Assembly (NCBI GenBank): GCA_027625915.1
Contig: JANTQA010000029.1
Span: forward strand, 3,100,001 to 3,164,000
Direction of reading: 5' to 3'
From: Anaeramoeba flamelloides
Lineage: Eukaryota; Metamonada; Anaeramoebidae
DNA length: 64,000 nt
Under the pieces are notes generated by a model. The model saw only the letters and a program-made list of their open reading frames with translations. It ran no database searches and was not told the DNA's origin. A program made the position numbers and the translations under genes. This document shows, piece after piece, positions 1 to 11,700 of the stretch. How positions within the stretch are numbered: the first letter of the stretch is position 1; every line of letters starts with the position of its first letter.

Positions 1-1695
1 TGCATCCCAAGATATAGAGAACATACTTCCACAATGGGTTGAATAATATACCCCCACACAATGAATTTTTTTAGATAATCCTTAAATGAAATTTAGGTTT
101 TTAATCCCTGGAATTTGAAGAAAAATTATCTTTTTTGGAATAAGTAAAATATTTTTTTTTGTAAAAAATTTCTGATTTTTGATTTATTTTTTTGATACTA
201 CTTGAAAAATCTGAGACAAAAATATCTTACAACACATAAAGGTACATGAATTTTGACAATTTCAGTTTTATTCCATGTGTTATTTGATAGTTTTTATTCA
301 TTGTTAAGTAGTATTCAATAATTTTTATATAAATAAATACCTCTTTTATTTTAGAAATATGTGGTTTGTGGGTCCATTTAAGGACTATCGAAAATAGTTT
401 TATTATTTGGGACTTGTGGGCCAAAATGATTTGGAATTATATCCTTCCTCTCACGAGATCCAGAAGAATCTTAATTTTTAATATTTACGGAATTTGAAAT
501 AAAGATACTAATTCACTTATGTTTTAATTCTTAAGACCCACATGATGTCTTAATTTTAAATAGTACTTAAACCTACTGATTTTTTTTCAAGCTAAATATT
601 GTAAATTTTCAAATAAAAACCTCTGAAAAAATCGATTTAGAACAAAAAGTGTTGGTTTTAGGTTTTAGGTAACAACTAACAATTAAGAATCTGAGAATGT
701 AAAATTACAAATTACGAATATTGACCTTTAATAATTGTTCTAGATCCCAAGAGATCAAGAAAATTTGTGCAATTCTACAAGATTTTGTAACACCCTCCAC
801 TTGTGTATTTTTTTAAGTTATTCCATAAAGATCAAAAAAAAAATTCAAAAAATCTTTCGAATATCTCAATACAAGACAATCATCACTTAAACCGATATAA
901 ATAATTTTCATTTGTATTTCAGACTTCAAAACCAGGATATTCACCCTTCCTTAAAAGTGAAGTTTTCTAAAATAAGAAAATTCAAATACCTTAGATTTTC
1001 CAAGTGAACTTTATTTTTTTGGATAGTAATGCTATAGTGTTGAATAAAGTAAACAATAACTGGACACTAACAAAACATAGAACATACTGATTTCTTATCA
1101 AAAAAATATTAAAAAAAAATACCAAATTGCAAAAGAGTTTGAAAAACTGTAAGAAAGGAAAATCGTATTTGTAAGTTTAAGGATTTCACCTGAATTTGTT
1201 TTTGGAAAAATCAATAATAAGAAAAACTTTGTGAAAAAAAAAATAATTATGGGGTTTGGATTGAGAAAGATTTTACGTATTTTTTTTTTTTAAAACTGAT
1301 CAAGAAGATTCCAAAAAAGAAAACTCTGAAAGCGAAAAAAGAGTTTTTGACTTACTTTTTCAAGTGAAATTTAAATTAATTTTTTTGTGAAGTTGACTTA
1401 TTCTGATTTTCATAAAAAAAAAAGAAAGATAAAAAATTTTCAAAACAAAAGACAAATTGAAAAGAGTTTATTTTGTATAGGTGTAAGATATTTTAAAAAT
1501 TCTAAAAAGAAAAAAAAAAATATAAAATCAAAATTTTTTTTGTAGAACAAAAAAAAAAGAAAACAAATAAAAAGAATTAATATTCTATTTGTTAATCAAA
1601 CAATGAAACAAATGTGTCTAATTTCTAATCTTTGGTTTTCATTCAAAACAAGATCAGTAATCAGAAAAACAAAAAAAAAAAAAAAAAATTTACAA
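1..1695. other. AT-rich intergenic stretch, no gene seen
   Basis: Long A and T runs with only short chance open frames on both strands. I see no splice-flanked coding-like segment, RNA gene or recognisable repeat. It lies downstream of the minus-strand gene that ends at 1696. Confidence 0.6.
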
Positions 1696-2430
1696 TTAGA
1701 TCATCCATGAAGGAACCCTCTTCAATGGGACACTAAAAGACTTTGAAAGTTCCCGTTCAATCTCTGTTTGGATTGAGTCAACATATTTATGCGGTTCGAT
1801 AAATGTTAAAGGGAATTGGTTTTCTAAAGGGTTTTCTTCCTCGCTTTCAGAAGAGTTGTTTTTGTTTGTGTTTGTGTTTGTGAATTGTGCTGAGAGACGG
1901 TGGTTTATTGGGATTGGCACGCTTAGCTTCTTTTTTTGAGGATTTATAAATTGGGGTTCATTTTGAAAAAATTTCTGTTGTTTGTGATCTTCTTTGGTGC
2001 CTTTGTGATCGTGAAAAATTAAAGAAAAGATTTCTTGAGAACTTTCTTCTTCAGAATTTTCATCATCTTCAATTTTTGTTGTTTGAAATTTATTAAAAAG
2101 AAAATTGTTTTCATCTGTTTCTGTTGTTAAACTCCTTTCACTCGTTACAATTCGTTCAAGTTCTTCTTCTTTTTTTTCGTTATACTCTTCTTTGTTTTTG
2201 TTGAGATTCTCGTCGTCGTTTGGGAATTGAAAAAACGGTTCGAGTGTATCTTGTTCAAATTTTGTGAAATTCATTTCACTCCAAGTGTACTTCTTGGAGG
2301 AGTTTCGGCTTTTCTTTTTGATTAATTTTGGTGAACTTTTTGCTTTAATAGACTTTGGACAGAGGATTGTTTGTGATTTTGTTTGCTTTTTTTGATTAGA
2401 TGGATTGTATTTCTGAAAAAGCGGATTCAT
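1696..2430 (-). CDS. Low-complexity charged protein, 244 aa, unknown function
   Basis: Single open frame starting at ATG 2430. It is far longer than chance frames in this AT-rich DNA and has mixed, non-repetitive codon use. The N-terminal 50 residues are basic (Lys/Ser/Gln-rich). The middle is acidic with Glu/Asp/Ser clusters, and the C terminus ends in a short hydrophobic-basic tail (SVPLKRVPSWMI). There is no signal peptide, membrane segment or known domain. The composition suggests an intrinsically disordered nuclear or regulatory protein with many Ser/Thr sites, which is inference only. An upstream exon is possible because a coding-like segment lies on the same strand at 2611-2766, but that segment ends in its own stop. 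I do not recognise the family. Confidence 0.7.
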   Translation of the reverse strand: MNPLFQKYNPSNQKKQTKSQTILCPKSIKAKSSPKLIKKKSRNSSKKYTWSEMNFTKFEQDTLEPFFQFPNDDENLNKNKEEYNEKKEEELERIVTSERSLTTETDENNFLFNKFQTTKIEDDENSEEESSQEIFSLIFHDHKGTKEDHKQQKFFQNEPQFINPQKKKLSVPIPINHRLSAQFTNTNTNKNNSSESEEENPLENQFPLTFIEPHKYVDSIQTEIERELSKSFSVPLKRVPSWMI

Positions 2431-2610
2431 CAGTCGTTCTTTGTATTTTGGAATTTTTTTTTTTTTATAGAAAGAGATATGTATTTGTTTTAAGGGTTTG
2501 TGTAAAAACGAGAAAAAAAAATTGTTCTGGTTGTTATTATTTAAGTAGAAATACTGAAAAAAAGTCAGAACAAAAAAATGTGTAAAAAGTAAAATTATTT
2601 TAAACTTTTT

Positions 2611-2766
2611 TTATTTTGTTTCAAATCTTTTTGATCTGAGAAAAAATAACCTATGTTTGAATTTTTTACAGTGTTTGGCTGAAAATTCATCAAGAGCTGT
2701 TTTATTGTTGTAAAATTTGTCGAGAAAAGTTTTTTGAATATTTTCTTTTACAGTATTTCCAAGAAC
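2611..2766 (-). CDS. Coding-like terminal exon, unknown protein
   Basis: On the minus strand a splice-acceptor-like ATAG precedes a 51-codon frame ending in TAA. Its composition looks like protein: mixed Lys, Asp, Glu, Phe, His, Cys and Arg rather than the Lys/Asn/Phe monotony of chance frames. A further minus-strand frame at 2801-2992 could be the preceding exon, but I found no convincing donor joining them. Family unknown. It could be the end of a small gene just upstream of the 244-aa gene, or a gene relic. Confidence 0.28.
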   Translation of the reverse strand, partial: VLGNTVKENIQKTFLDKFYNNKTALDEFSAKHCKKFKHRLFFLRSKRFETK

Positions 2767-3779
2767 CTATGTTTTTGGATTTTCCAATTTTTCAATGGAG
2801 TTAGATGTTGTTTAGGAAATTTTGTTCAAAAAATTGTTGTTTTTCCGATTTAAAATGTGGGTGACTAAAATAATTTTGTATTTTAGGATTTTGCAGATCT
2901 TCTATCTTTGTGTTAAGTGTTTGGGTTTTACATTTTATTGAGTGGTTTATGATACCAAAATAAAAATTTTTCCCAAAAAAAGTTTTTTCCAATTTTTATA
3001 AATTGGAAATTGTAGCATAAAATTTTTTTTTTCTTTTTAGTCCTGAAAGATTTTTCAAAAAAAGAAGATTTTTCAAAATAATGGTTCTCTGTTCCATGTG
3101 TTCAATTTAGTGTTCCTATTTTTTTCATAAAAGAAATGAAAGAAATTATTATTAGAATACTTGGAAAAAATCAAATCATCTCCTAATTAAAAAAAAAACA
3201 ACAATTTTTGGTTTAAGTAATCTTTAAATTTTGTTAAATACAAAAAATTATAAAACACGAGTTATTGAACTTTCTAAAATCGTTTAAAAAAGACAGAATT
3301 TAGTACGAAAGTCAAATTTGATTGATTGTTTTGCAAACTTTTACTTGAAAAAGATATTACTGGTATTTACATTATAGATGGGAAAAAATTTTGTTTTAAA
3401 AAGTGATAATGGCTTTTGATTTGAAATATAAAAGACAAATTCATTATACACAAATGTACCCTATCATTTTTTTTTTTGTTTTGAACAAAAACGCTTTTTT
3501 TGTAATTCTGTTATCTCGAAATTTTGGAATTTATTTATCTGAGAGTAATTGAATTATTGTTTCCTTCTTTTTTTCATTGATGTTTTTCTAAAAGGGTTTA
3601 TAACTCTGCTTGTTTTTCTCCAAAAGTTAATATTGTACTCATTTTTTTAATAAATTCAAGAAAAAATAGATAAAAACAAAATAATAAATATTATTCCAAG
3701 ATCTATTTTAATTATTACAATTAGTTACTATTAATTGTAAAATAAAAAGATCAAAATTTTCATTCAAATTTCCAAAATA

Positions 3780-3960
3780 ATGACACTCCATGAAATAAAA
3801 TGAATCTCCAAAAAGTTCCAATTTTATAAGAGAAAATTAATAATTTAAACTGATTTATGGAATTAAAAAATAGAAATTTTATATGATTGTATTAATAAGA
3901 ATTTTGTGGAAAGACGAATGAAAATTTTGTTCCATTTATTTTGCAACAAATAGTATTCAT
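3780..3960. repeat. Dispersed repeat family A, copy 1
   Basis: Shares order and sequence with 9240-9500 and 37950-38220. The best block is the right end, where a GGAAAG..GAAT segment is followed by an ATTTTGTTC.ATTTATTTTGCAACAAATAGT-like stretch (3912-3953 here, 9441-9490 in copy 2). Divergence is substantial. No coding capacity is seen in this copy. Confidence 0.6.
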
Positions 3961-4559
3961 GCTATTTTGAATTGAAAAATATTACAGGTTTTTTAAATTT
4001 CTGGGAATCAAATATATTAGATTGAAAAATAAATTATAAAAACAATTCTTTCTGATCTTCTTAGATTCAGTATTATATTTATTTTTTTTTTATTATCAAA
4101 ATAAGATTAGATCTTCAAAACTATTGGCCCTTACAGATTTGCAGAAATTACTCATAGTGAGATTTCTCACAAAAAAAAAGTTTTGATTCTTTTTATTTCT
4201 GTTTTTGGATCAAAAAAAAGCGAGGTAAGAAAAAAAGAATAAAATGAAAAAAAAAACATTAATTTTTTTTTACTGAATATCAAAATTAAATATTTGACAT
4301 TAGTATAAAACATTCAAATTAATAGGAATTTTTTGAACGTATTAAGAATACAAATGATAATAATGGCCTTTTTACATAAATTATATCTAATTTAGATTAT
4401 CTGAATTTCAGTTTTATCAAGATCCTCCCGGTTGGGTATTTATAAAAATCGATAATTGATTTTTAAATGAAAAAAGTGAAAAAAATGTGAAAAATTTTAA
4501 CGTTATTTTTAATTTTATTTTGTAAAATCCAGTTTTGAGTAATAATAATTAAAATTTAT

Positions 4560-5140
4560 ACCGATTTTTTTTTTTAGCACTTGTAGTATTGATATTCTTC
4601 TTCTTCTATTTATTTAATTATTTTTTAAGGTTGGGTTTTTTATTTCCTCTTGTCTACATTTAGTTTTTTTTTTTAATTTAAGAAATAAAGCAAAAATTAA
4701 AATAAATTTTTGTTTTAGTTCTTAAATTAAAAAAAAAACTTTGAAACTTCTGCTAAATTTTCCAGAAACAAAAAGAATTGAGTTAAATCTATGATTTTTC
4801 TCCACTCTTTTAAATTATGGAAAAGCTAGACACATGAATTCCTAAATTTTCATTTAACAATTTTTCAAAGTTGCGTCTATAATTTTATTTATCATAATAG
4901 TTAAGAAAAATATTGATTTTTGATTACGATATATGGGTGTGTCTTTCCTATGAAAAATAGAAAGAAATTTTTAAATAAATTAAAAAGAATTAAATTATAA
5001 TGAAATAATGTTAAGTCAAGACCACTTAAAATTGTTTTCATTTGTTAATAATCCTAGAATATATGATTTTATAATTAAATACCCTTTCAGGAATTTAAGT
5101 AAAAGGGTAATTAGCATGTAATTTACAATTTCTCATCAAT
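4560..5140 (+). mobile_element. LINE (non-LTR retrotransposon) 3' relic, copy L1
   Basis: The segment 4850-5135 aligns by eye with the 3' end of the LINE relic at 40340-40725: the motif around GAAAAATATTGAT..TTTATGGG-like zinc-knuckle coding DNA, then a block ending in AAGGGTAAnT(A/T)G(T/C). The palindromic P repeat (4640-4835) sits immediately upstream, as in the two other LINE copies. It is heavily decayed and 5'-truncated, with no open frame left. A poly-A-like tail follows at about 5140. Confidence 0.55.
4640..4835. repeat. Palindromic repeat family P, inside LINE L1
   Basis: Contains the two palindromes typical of this family: one built on AATTTAAGAAATAAA../..TTTTAGTTCTTAAATT, and one built on TTTTCCAGAA..AAAGAATTGAG followed by its inverse around 4790-4825. 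Degenerate compared with the copies at 13.3-13.6 and 40.1-40.3 kb. Confidence 0.55.
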
Positions 5141-6152
5141 AAAAAAAAAAAAATTGATTTTTTTTTCTGAAAATTATAAAAACTATTATTATATTTTGAA
5201 ATATTTGATAAATACATATTTTTTCAATCGGATATCTTGATTTTAAGATCATTTTCAAAAACCACCGTTTCCTCAAGAAAAGGATCCAAAAATTCTTTAA
5301 TATTCATTAAAATTTTTTCTTGTTGAGGAAGTAGGTACATTTGAAAAATTTTAAAACTTTTTAATTCAAAGGTTTACGATTGGAAAAAGATATTTTGAGT
5401 TCCAAAAGATATTGAAAATTTGAAACCAAAGTTTCATCAATTACCTTATTTGTAAAAAAACAAAGTAAAACAAAGCTGGATATTATAAATTTCAATTTTT
5501 TTGAACTATTTTCTTTTTGATCAAATTTTTTACTTTTATTATATTACTTTTGGATATAAAAATATGTCAAGTGTATGCTTGGAGTATGGAAAAGAATAAA
5601 TCAATTAAACGAGAATAGAATATCCATTTTTATTCACAAACCATCCCCTCCCTTTAGAAACAAACAAGAGCGATGAACCTCCCCATATAAACTTAGTTAC
5701 ACCAAAAATGAAAAAAAAAAAAACTTAACAATTGAAATATATTTTAAATTATAGATATTATTTATCTTTTTAATATCAGTGTTGAAAAACAGATCATTAC
5801 CTTGATTTTTTTACACCATTACTATTTATTATTTTCTTAACGAAAATCTGTTTTTAAAAATTTTTTTAATAATTCTTTTTTTAAATATTTTTAACAAACC
5901 AAACCTAACAACATAGTTTCAAAGATTAAAGTAAAAGAAGGGAATTAAGGACTATCTGAATTTTATGCTCTGTGAGCATTGAAATACAAAGCAGTAAATA
6001 GATTAAGAACTTTAAAATATAGTGAATTAAGGGAAAGTTAAATTATTGCAAATTTTTATCAATTTAAGATTTTGACTATAATCATTTATTGATCCAAAAA
6101 CTTTTCGAAAAATCCCAACAAAACAAGGCAAAAATAAAAAGCTATTTTTTTT

Positions 6153-6257
6153 GATATTGGGAAAATGTCACTCCACTTTCTTTTCAAACATGTGGCTACA
6201 CTCACCACCAACTCTAACATACTTCAATATAAAGGGGAGTGACATTTTCCCAATATC
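6153..6257. repeat. Short hairpin element with 22-bp perfect inverted repeats
   Basis: Left arm 6153-6174 (GATATTGGGAAAATGTCACT...) is the exact reverse complement of 6236-6257. With one mismatch the pairing extends five more bases inward (6153-6179 with 6231-6257). The loop is about 50 bp and C-rich for this genome. It could be a miniature transposon end-to-end pair or a transcribed hairpin. No second copy was seen in the window. Confidence 0.8.
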
Positions 6258-7409
6258 ATTTTGGAAGTCGAAAATTTTGAGTGAAAAAGTTTGGATTTGG
6301 AAAGTAATTTTTTTTTGCCTTCCTCAAAAAAAACCGAAATTTTACATTTTAACAAAGATCTATTAACTCTACATACTTTTGAGTTCATAATTCGTGTTGT
6401 AGGTATAAAAGTAATAACTACTGGGAATAAAATTAGAATAATCCTTAATGGAATTTAAAAACATTGTAATAATTTCAAAATTATAATTCTCAATAAATAA
6501 AATTGTTAAATTGAGTTTTACTCTTAATCAACGACTACGTTTGCAATTGACCACATAACCTGAACAAAATTTTTTCCAATCTCATTTAAAGTGTAACGAA
6601 ATGATCTTTAAAATATTCTCTAATTTGGATCAAAAAATTATTATATATCATTTTTTAAATAACAAATGAAAAGAAATTTTGAGATACATGAATCCGAACT
6701 CCCTATTCAGGATCCCGAAAAGGAAAAAGAAAAATAATCACAATTTTCTAAATTTAAAGACACTTCATAATAAATAGCACTAACTACAAAAGATCACAAT
6801 CACAATGATTTTTGATCATGGAGTTACGTTGAATTTTCACATTGCCCGCTCTAAAAAATAAACCACTCCAACCCTACAGATAAATTTGTATGACATAGAA
6901 ATTGGTTATCTATTATAAAATTGTAATTTTTGAAATAGAAAATTCAATTTCGATCATAAGATCAAAATTTCAACTTCTCTTATTTCATTTGAATTATTTT
7001 TTTTTTTAAAAAAAAAAAAAGAAAAAAATTAAATTTAATCAAGATAAGAAATCACAGAAACCCTGAAAATTTGGCAGTATTTTTCGATCTTTTTTTTCAA
7101 ATTGAAGTAATTTGAGATTTTAATAATTTTGGAAATTGAAGATCCACATTAATGCAAGTTTTTTATAGATTTCTTTCAGTTTCCAAAACCAAAGTAACCA
7201 AAAAATGGACTACTTCTTTTTAATCTTATATCATAAATTTAAAAATTTATTATGAACTTTCATAACCATTTTACAGTTTATTGAACAAAAAAAAATTTCA
7301 GAATAGAAAATCAATTTCTAGTTCTTATCAATTTTCATTATAGGGTTGGAACGGCTGTATTAATTATTAAAAAGGGGTATAATTTTATCTTTATTTTTTT
7401 TGGTTTTAG

Positions 7410-7697
7410 TTCTTTTTGTTTTTCCTTAAATTAAATCTCCCAGCCATTACTAAGAGAGGAGAGTGTCTCCCAGAATTGTTTTTGGAACAACTTAATGCAA
7501 GCCAAACATACTTTATACATTTAGTGCTTTTTTGATACAGTCTTTTTCCTTTGGATTGTTTCTCACAAAACACAATTTTTAATACCAGGAGAATTGGTTT
7601 GACGTGTTGCGTGGTAAATATTTTGAAGAATTTGGCATTAAAGGATCTATTGAAAATTAAATCTGCTCAAAAATTAGTTTTTGTTTTGAAAAAATAA
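7410..7697 (+). pseudogene. Coding-like segment, frame not intact
   Basis: A splice-acceptor-like site (TTGGTTTTAG) is followed by about 95 codons in one frame with protein-like composition (for example LPELFLEQLNASQ), but the frame does not stay open throughout. The base composition is visibly richer in G+C than its flanks. The family is not recognised. It may be a decayed exon or part of an old element. Confidence 0.22.
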
Positions 7698-7954
7698 AGT
7701 GTCTGTCGAGAAAAAATACTCTTTCAATTTATGGAATTGAGAATTTTAGAGGATTTAATACAATACTAAACACACTTCCATACCTTTTAACTATTTAGAC
7801 TTTGTTTGGAAATAACAAAGAACCTTTCATCAAAAATATTCATTTTTCTCCATTTTGACCTTTTACCTTACAATGGCAAACCTTCTCAGCATAACTCACA
7901 TAGGAAAAATAAAAAAAAGCAACTCCCCAACAACGTCTCAAAGTTTGTTACATT

Positions 7955-8105
7955 CACCTAAATTGAAATTTTCTTCAAAAGTGTTTTTTGCCAAGCTTCT
8001 TTTTCATTTCGATATATCATTAGAAATAAATTTTTGTTAAAAAAAGACATTTTTTCCTTCTTAGATCTAACTGAATAAAAATTTTGTGAGACTTAATAAC
8101 CTACA
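7955..8105. repeat. Dispersed repeat family X, copy 1
   Basis: Aligns with 63280-63480 (GAAATTTT..CAAAAG.. through CATTTTTTCCTTCTT.GATCT) and more weakly with 31845-32080. The family ends in a small hairpin of the form TCTCACTGAATAAATATTTGTGAGA. In this copy the first arm is TCTAAC. Confidence 0.55.
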
Positions 8106-8732
8106 ATCAGAATCCTGACTTATCACAGAGGGATTCAAATTTCAAATGCAAAAGTAGTTCTTAAAAACAGATGTATTAAAAAATCAAAAAACGTTAGTTC
8201 CCTATATTTCAAGTCAACTCGCCAACAAAAATTGTTTCTATCCATTTTTAGGTCAAAGACAAAGACAGTCTTTTTACACAGATCGAAAAATTTCTTTTCT
8301 ATTTCAAAAAGAAAATAATTTTCTTTAAAAATAAAATGGTTTACATTTTTTTTTTTTTTCCATTCAAACGGAAAACAAAGAGATTTAAATTTTGGTTTTT
8401 TCAAAGCAAATAATTTGACAATTATATAAAAATCATTTTCTCAAAAAAGTTTTTTTTTTTCAAAAATTTGAACTAAACACCAAACCTCACTATTATTTTT
8501 GAATAGTTAAAATAAATTTTCATATATTATGATCAAAAAAATTTTTTGTATTTACTGAAAAAATGGAAATTTTACCAACAGAATTAAAGAAAAATTATTT
8601 ATTTCTTGATCTTATCTGCAACATTTGATCCAATTACTTTTTCTAAATTTGATTTTTCAAAAATTTGTCACTTATTTGGAACAAAAATAACAAATTAAAC
8701 ATCTAAAAAATTATTTTTTTTCCAAGAATACT

Positions 8733-11700
8733 ATGAAAACTTTAGATCTTATTATTATCTTTTCAGTCATTCTGCTCTTCCACTGTGAGTGTGGAACTGT
8801 TGAAATTGTCAATGGTATTGAACATGGCTCAAAAAAAGAAGAGATTGTGCAATTTTGGCTTTCTTCAACCAACAACCAGTGTGAGATTGACATGCATTGT
8901 AATTCAACAACATCATTTTACACTTGCTCGATCACTATGCAGTTGTCTCGAGATAACAAAGTGATCTCATCCTTTCAGGTTACAAATAAAACTGAAACCT
9001 TCAAAACTTTCAAAGGTGATGAAATTGAAACTGGATGGTATTACCTCACCCCAACTAATTACTCTTCTGGAACAAGCAGCGTAAGTTTTTTTTTGTCATT
9101 CATTTTTGGTTTTTCGAACGAATATCAAAAATCCAACCAAAAGACAAATTTTTTCTGAAAATTTTTTGGTTGGACAATCAAAAGATCGTTGTTTGACATT
9201 TTTCTTTCTAATCTTGTGTAACTACTTTTTGTTATTCCCAAATTGGACAAAAAGTCTGTCATTAATACTGTTAATTTTAAAATAAATTGAACAAAATTAT
9301 CATACAACTTTCCAAAAAATCACATCTCAAGAATCAAAAGATATCATCAAAGTTCTCGAATTCTCTAAAAGGGAAATGAATAATAAACTGGTTTAGGAAT
9401 TAAAAATTAAGAAATGTTACACCAATGATAAAAATCAGTTTTTGGAAAGCTGAATGAAAATTTTGTTCAATTTATTTTGCAACAAATAGTATTTTTGAAA
9501 ATCTCTTATTTTCTGACTACTGACTGACAAGAAAATTTTCCACATTTTATGAAGTTAAAAAATTAAATTTCCCAATTAATTTTTATTTTTCCCATAAAAT
9601 TAGCGAATATGATCATTTCAAAATAATGTTCAGGTGAAAACAAAAATTTAAAGCTCTTTTAATTCTCTTGATTTTGCTTTTTGTGAACAACAAATTTTGT
9701 TTTAAAGCTTTAAAAAGTGAGGTATCCCTTTTTTTGTGGATTTTAAAATGTTTTTTTAAGAAAATTAAAAGTTACTCTTTGGCTTTTATTTGGGAAAAAA
9801 TTTCCTATTGTTTTTATATAACTCAAGACACTCATAGTTTTTGAGTGTATACCTAAAAAGTTAAAGATCATTGATCCCTAAAACTTGGAAAAAAAAACCT
9901 TTCTTGAAATACACTGGAAAATAAACTTTATCTTTTGATTGAAAATAATGTAAAGTCAAGAATTAGGATCAAAACCGAGTGAGTGTTTTGGAAAAAAGGT
10001 GTAAATTCCTTTTTATTGACAAGATATTCAGAGAATTACAGATACTAGAAAACCAAACGTTAGTTGGATTAACAAGGTATAATTATTTACCGAGTTATTG
10101 ATCACAATCACTTTGGCCTAAAAAAGATGGAAAATTTTAATGAGAAATTGGTGTGTGTGGCTTTTAAATTATTAGAAATTATTTTGAGTTCAACCAAATT
10201 CTTGAGTTTTTTATTTAGGGACTATCTCGAATTAAATTTTTTATGACCTCAATTTAATAGAGATTGAGAAAAGTTTTTGCCAATAACTTGGATTTGAAAA
10301 ACCCTGTTTATTTTCAATACAATACATATTTCTAGATAAGGAATCCCTTATTTAGAAATTGGTCATCAAAAAAATAATAGAGACTCCTTCCTTAACGAAG
10401 AATTTTTTTGTTTTGGTTCAAACAATTTTTAAGAAATTTAATAGATCTTGTTTGGATAATCCTAAAATCAAATTAAATTAAACAAAATTTTATTTCAAAG
10501 TCCAATAAGGAAGATTAGTCAATTCACTCAAAATATCATTTTTTAAATTGGCTTTGGGGAGATCTATTGGGTTTTCAAACTCAGGATCAGTAAAATATTT
10601 GGGAATTTGAAATAAAAATTTTTCATTCTGAATGTGGAAATAATAGTATTGAAAATTTGTCTCCGAGTTCAATAGGAAAGCTTATATAACTTTCCATAAA
10701 TATCATTTATAATAAATTTTGTACAGATCTTATTTTTTTGTACAAATAATTTGGTACTATTGAGAGAAAAATGATGGACAGAGAAAAATATTTATACAGC
10801 AATTTTAATTTTGAACATTACTGAAAATGATTTTTAATTTCAATCGTTTGTGAAATAACAAAAGAAAATAACAATAATCTACTTATTAGAATAAGGATTA
10901 ATGTAATTCTACTTTTTCAAAACCTTCTCTCTTATAATCAAAAGCAAGTTTAAAAATTACCATTTTCAGAATTAATAATAAACTTTACTAAAACTTGGAT
11001 TTTTATTAAAATAGCATGATCTACTTTAGTTATCAATCATTAAAATGAGTATTCTACACAAACCACAGATCAATGAACTTGTAACACATTTAAACCTGGA
11101 TTTATATAAAAAACACCGAGTTATCAATAGGATTTGATTTTCAATTTTACTAATGTTCCCAATTAAAAATGGTGTCCAATCATTTTTCTGGGTCCAACAT
11201 TTTTCTCTCAATAGTAAAATAATTTGTGGAAATCGAGAGAAAAGTTTTAGTTTATTAATTGGAAAACAATTGTATTTTTGAATTTATCAGGAATAAAAGT
11301 AAATAATTGATGAAAATTTGATTCCATTTTAGGAGAAAATTGAAAATTCTACTAGTTCAATACAAACAAACCTATTAACCCCCCTTCAAACATTTTTTAA
11401 CTAATAGTTAATTACTATGATTGATATTAGGGATACTTTTGGATCAATACTTAGTACTATTTTTGGGATTTCATGGATTTGTATCTTAATTGGCATTATT
11501 TGTTGTTATAAAATTCAAACAAGGAGATTTAAAAGTGAAGAAGAGGACAAACAGGGAGATGAAGAAAATCATGTCAATAACCAACAAAATGATAATTCAT
11601 CAGATAGCCAAAATAATAATAATATAAACAGCAGTAACAACAGCAGAAAAAACAGTGATGACGACGACGATGATGATGCAGATAAAAATAAAAAGTCTAC

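Larger units (their letters stand above)
2993..8732. other. Intergenic region with scattered repeats
   Basis: About 5.7 kb without a confident gene. It holds a copy of dispersed repeat family A (about 3780-3960), a LINE tail relic (4560-5140), a 105-bp hairpin element (6153-6257), a weak coding-like segment (7410-7697) and a copy of dispersed family X (7955-8105). A short acceptor-flanked tail at 4411-4458 (reads QDPPGWVFIKID then stop) may be a last exon, but nothing joins to it. Confidence 0.5.
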
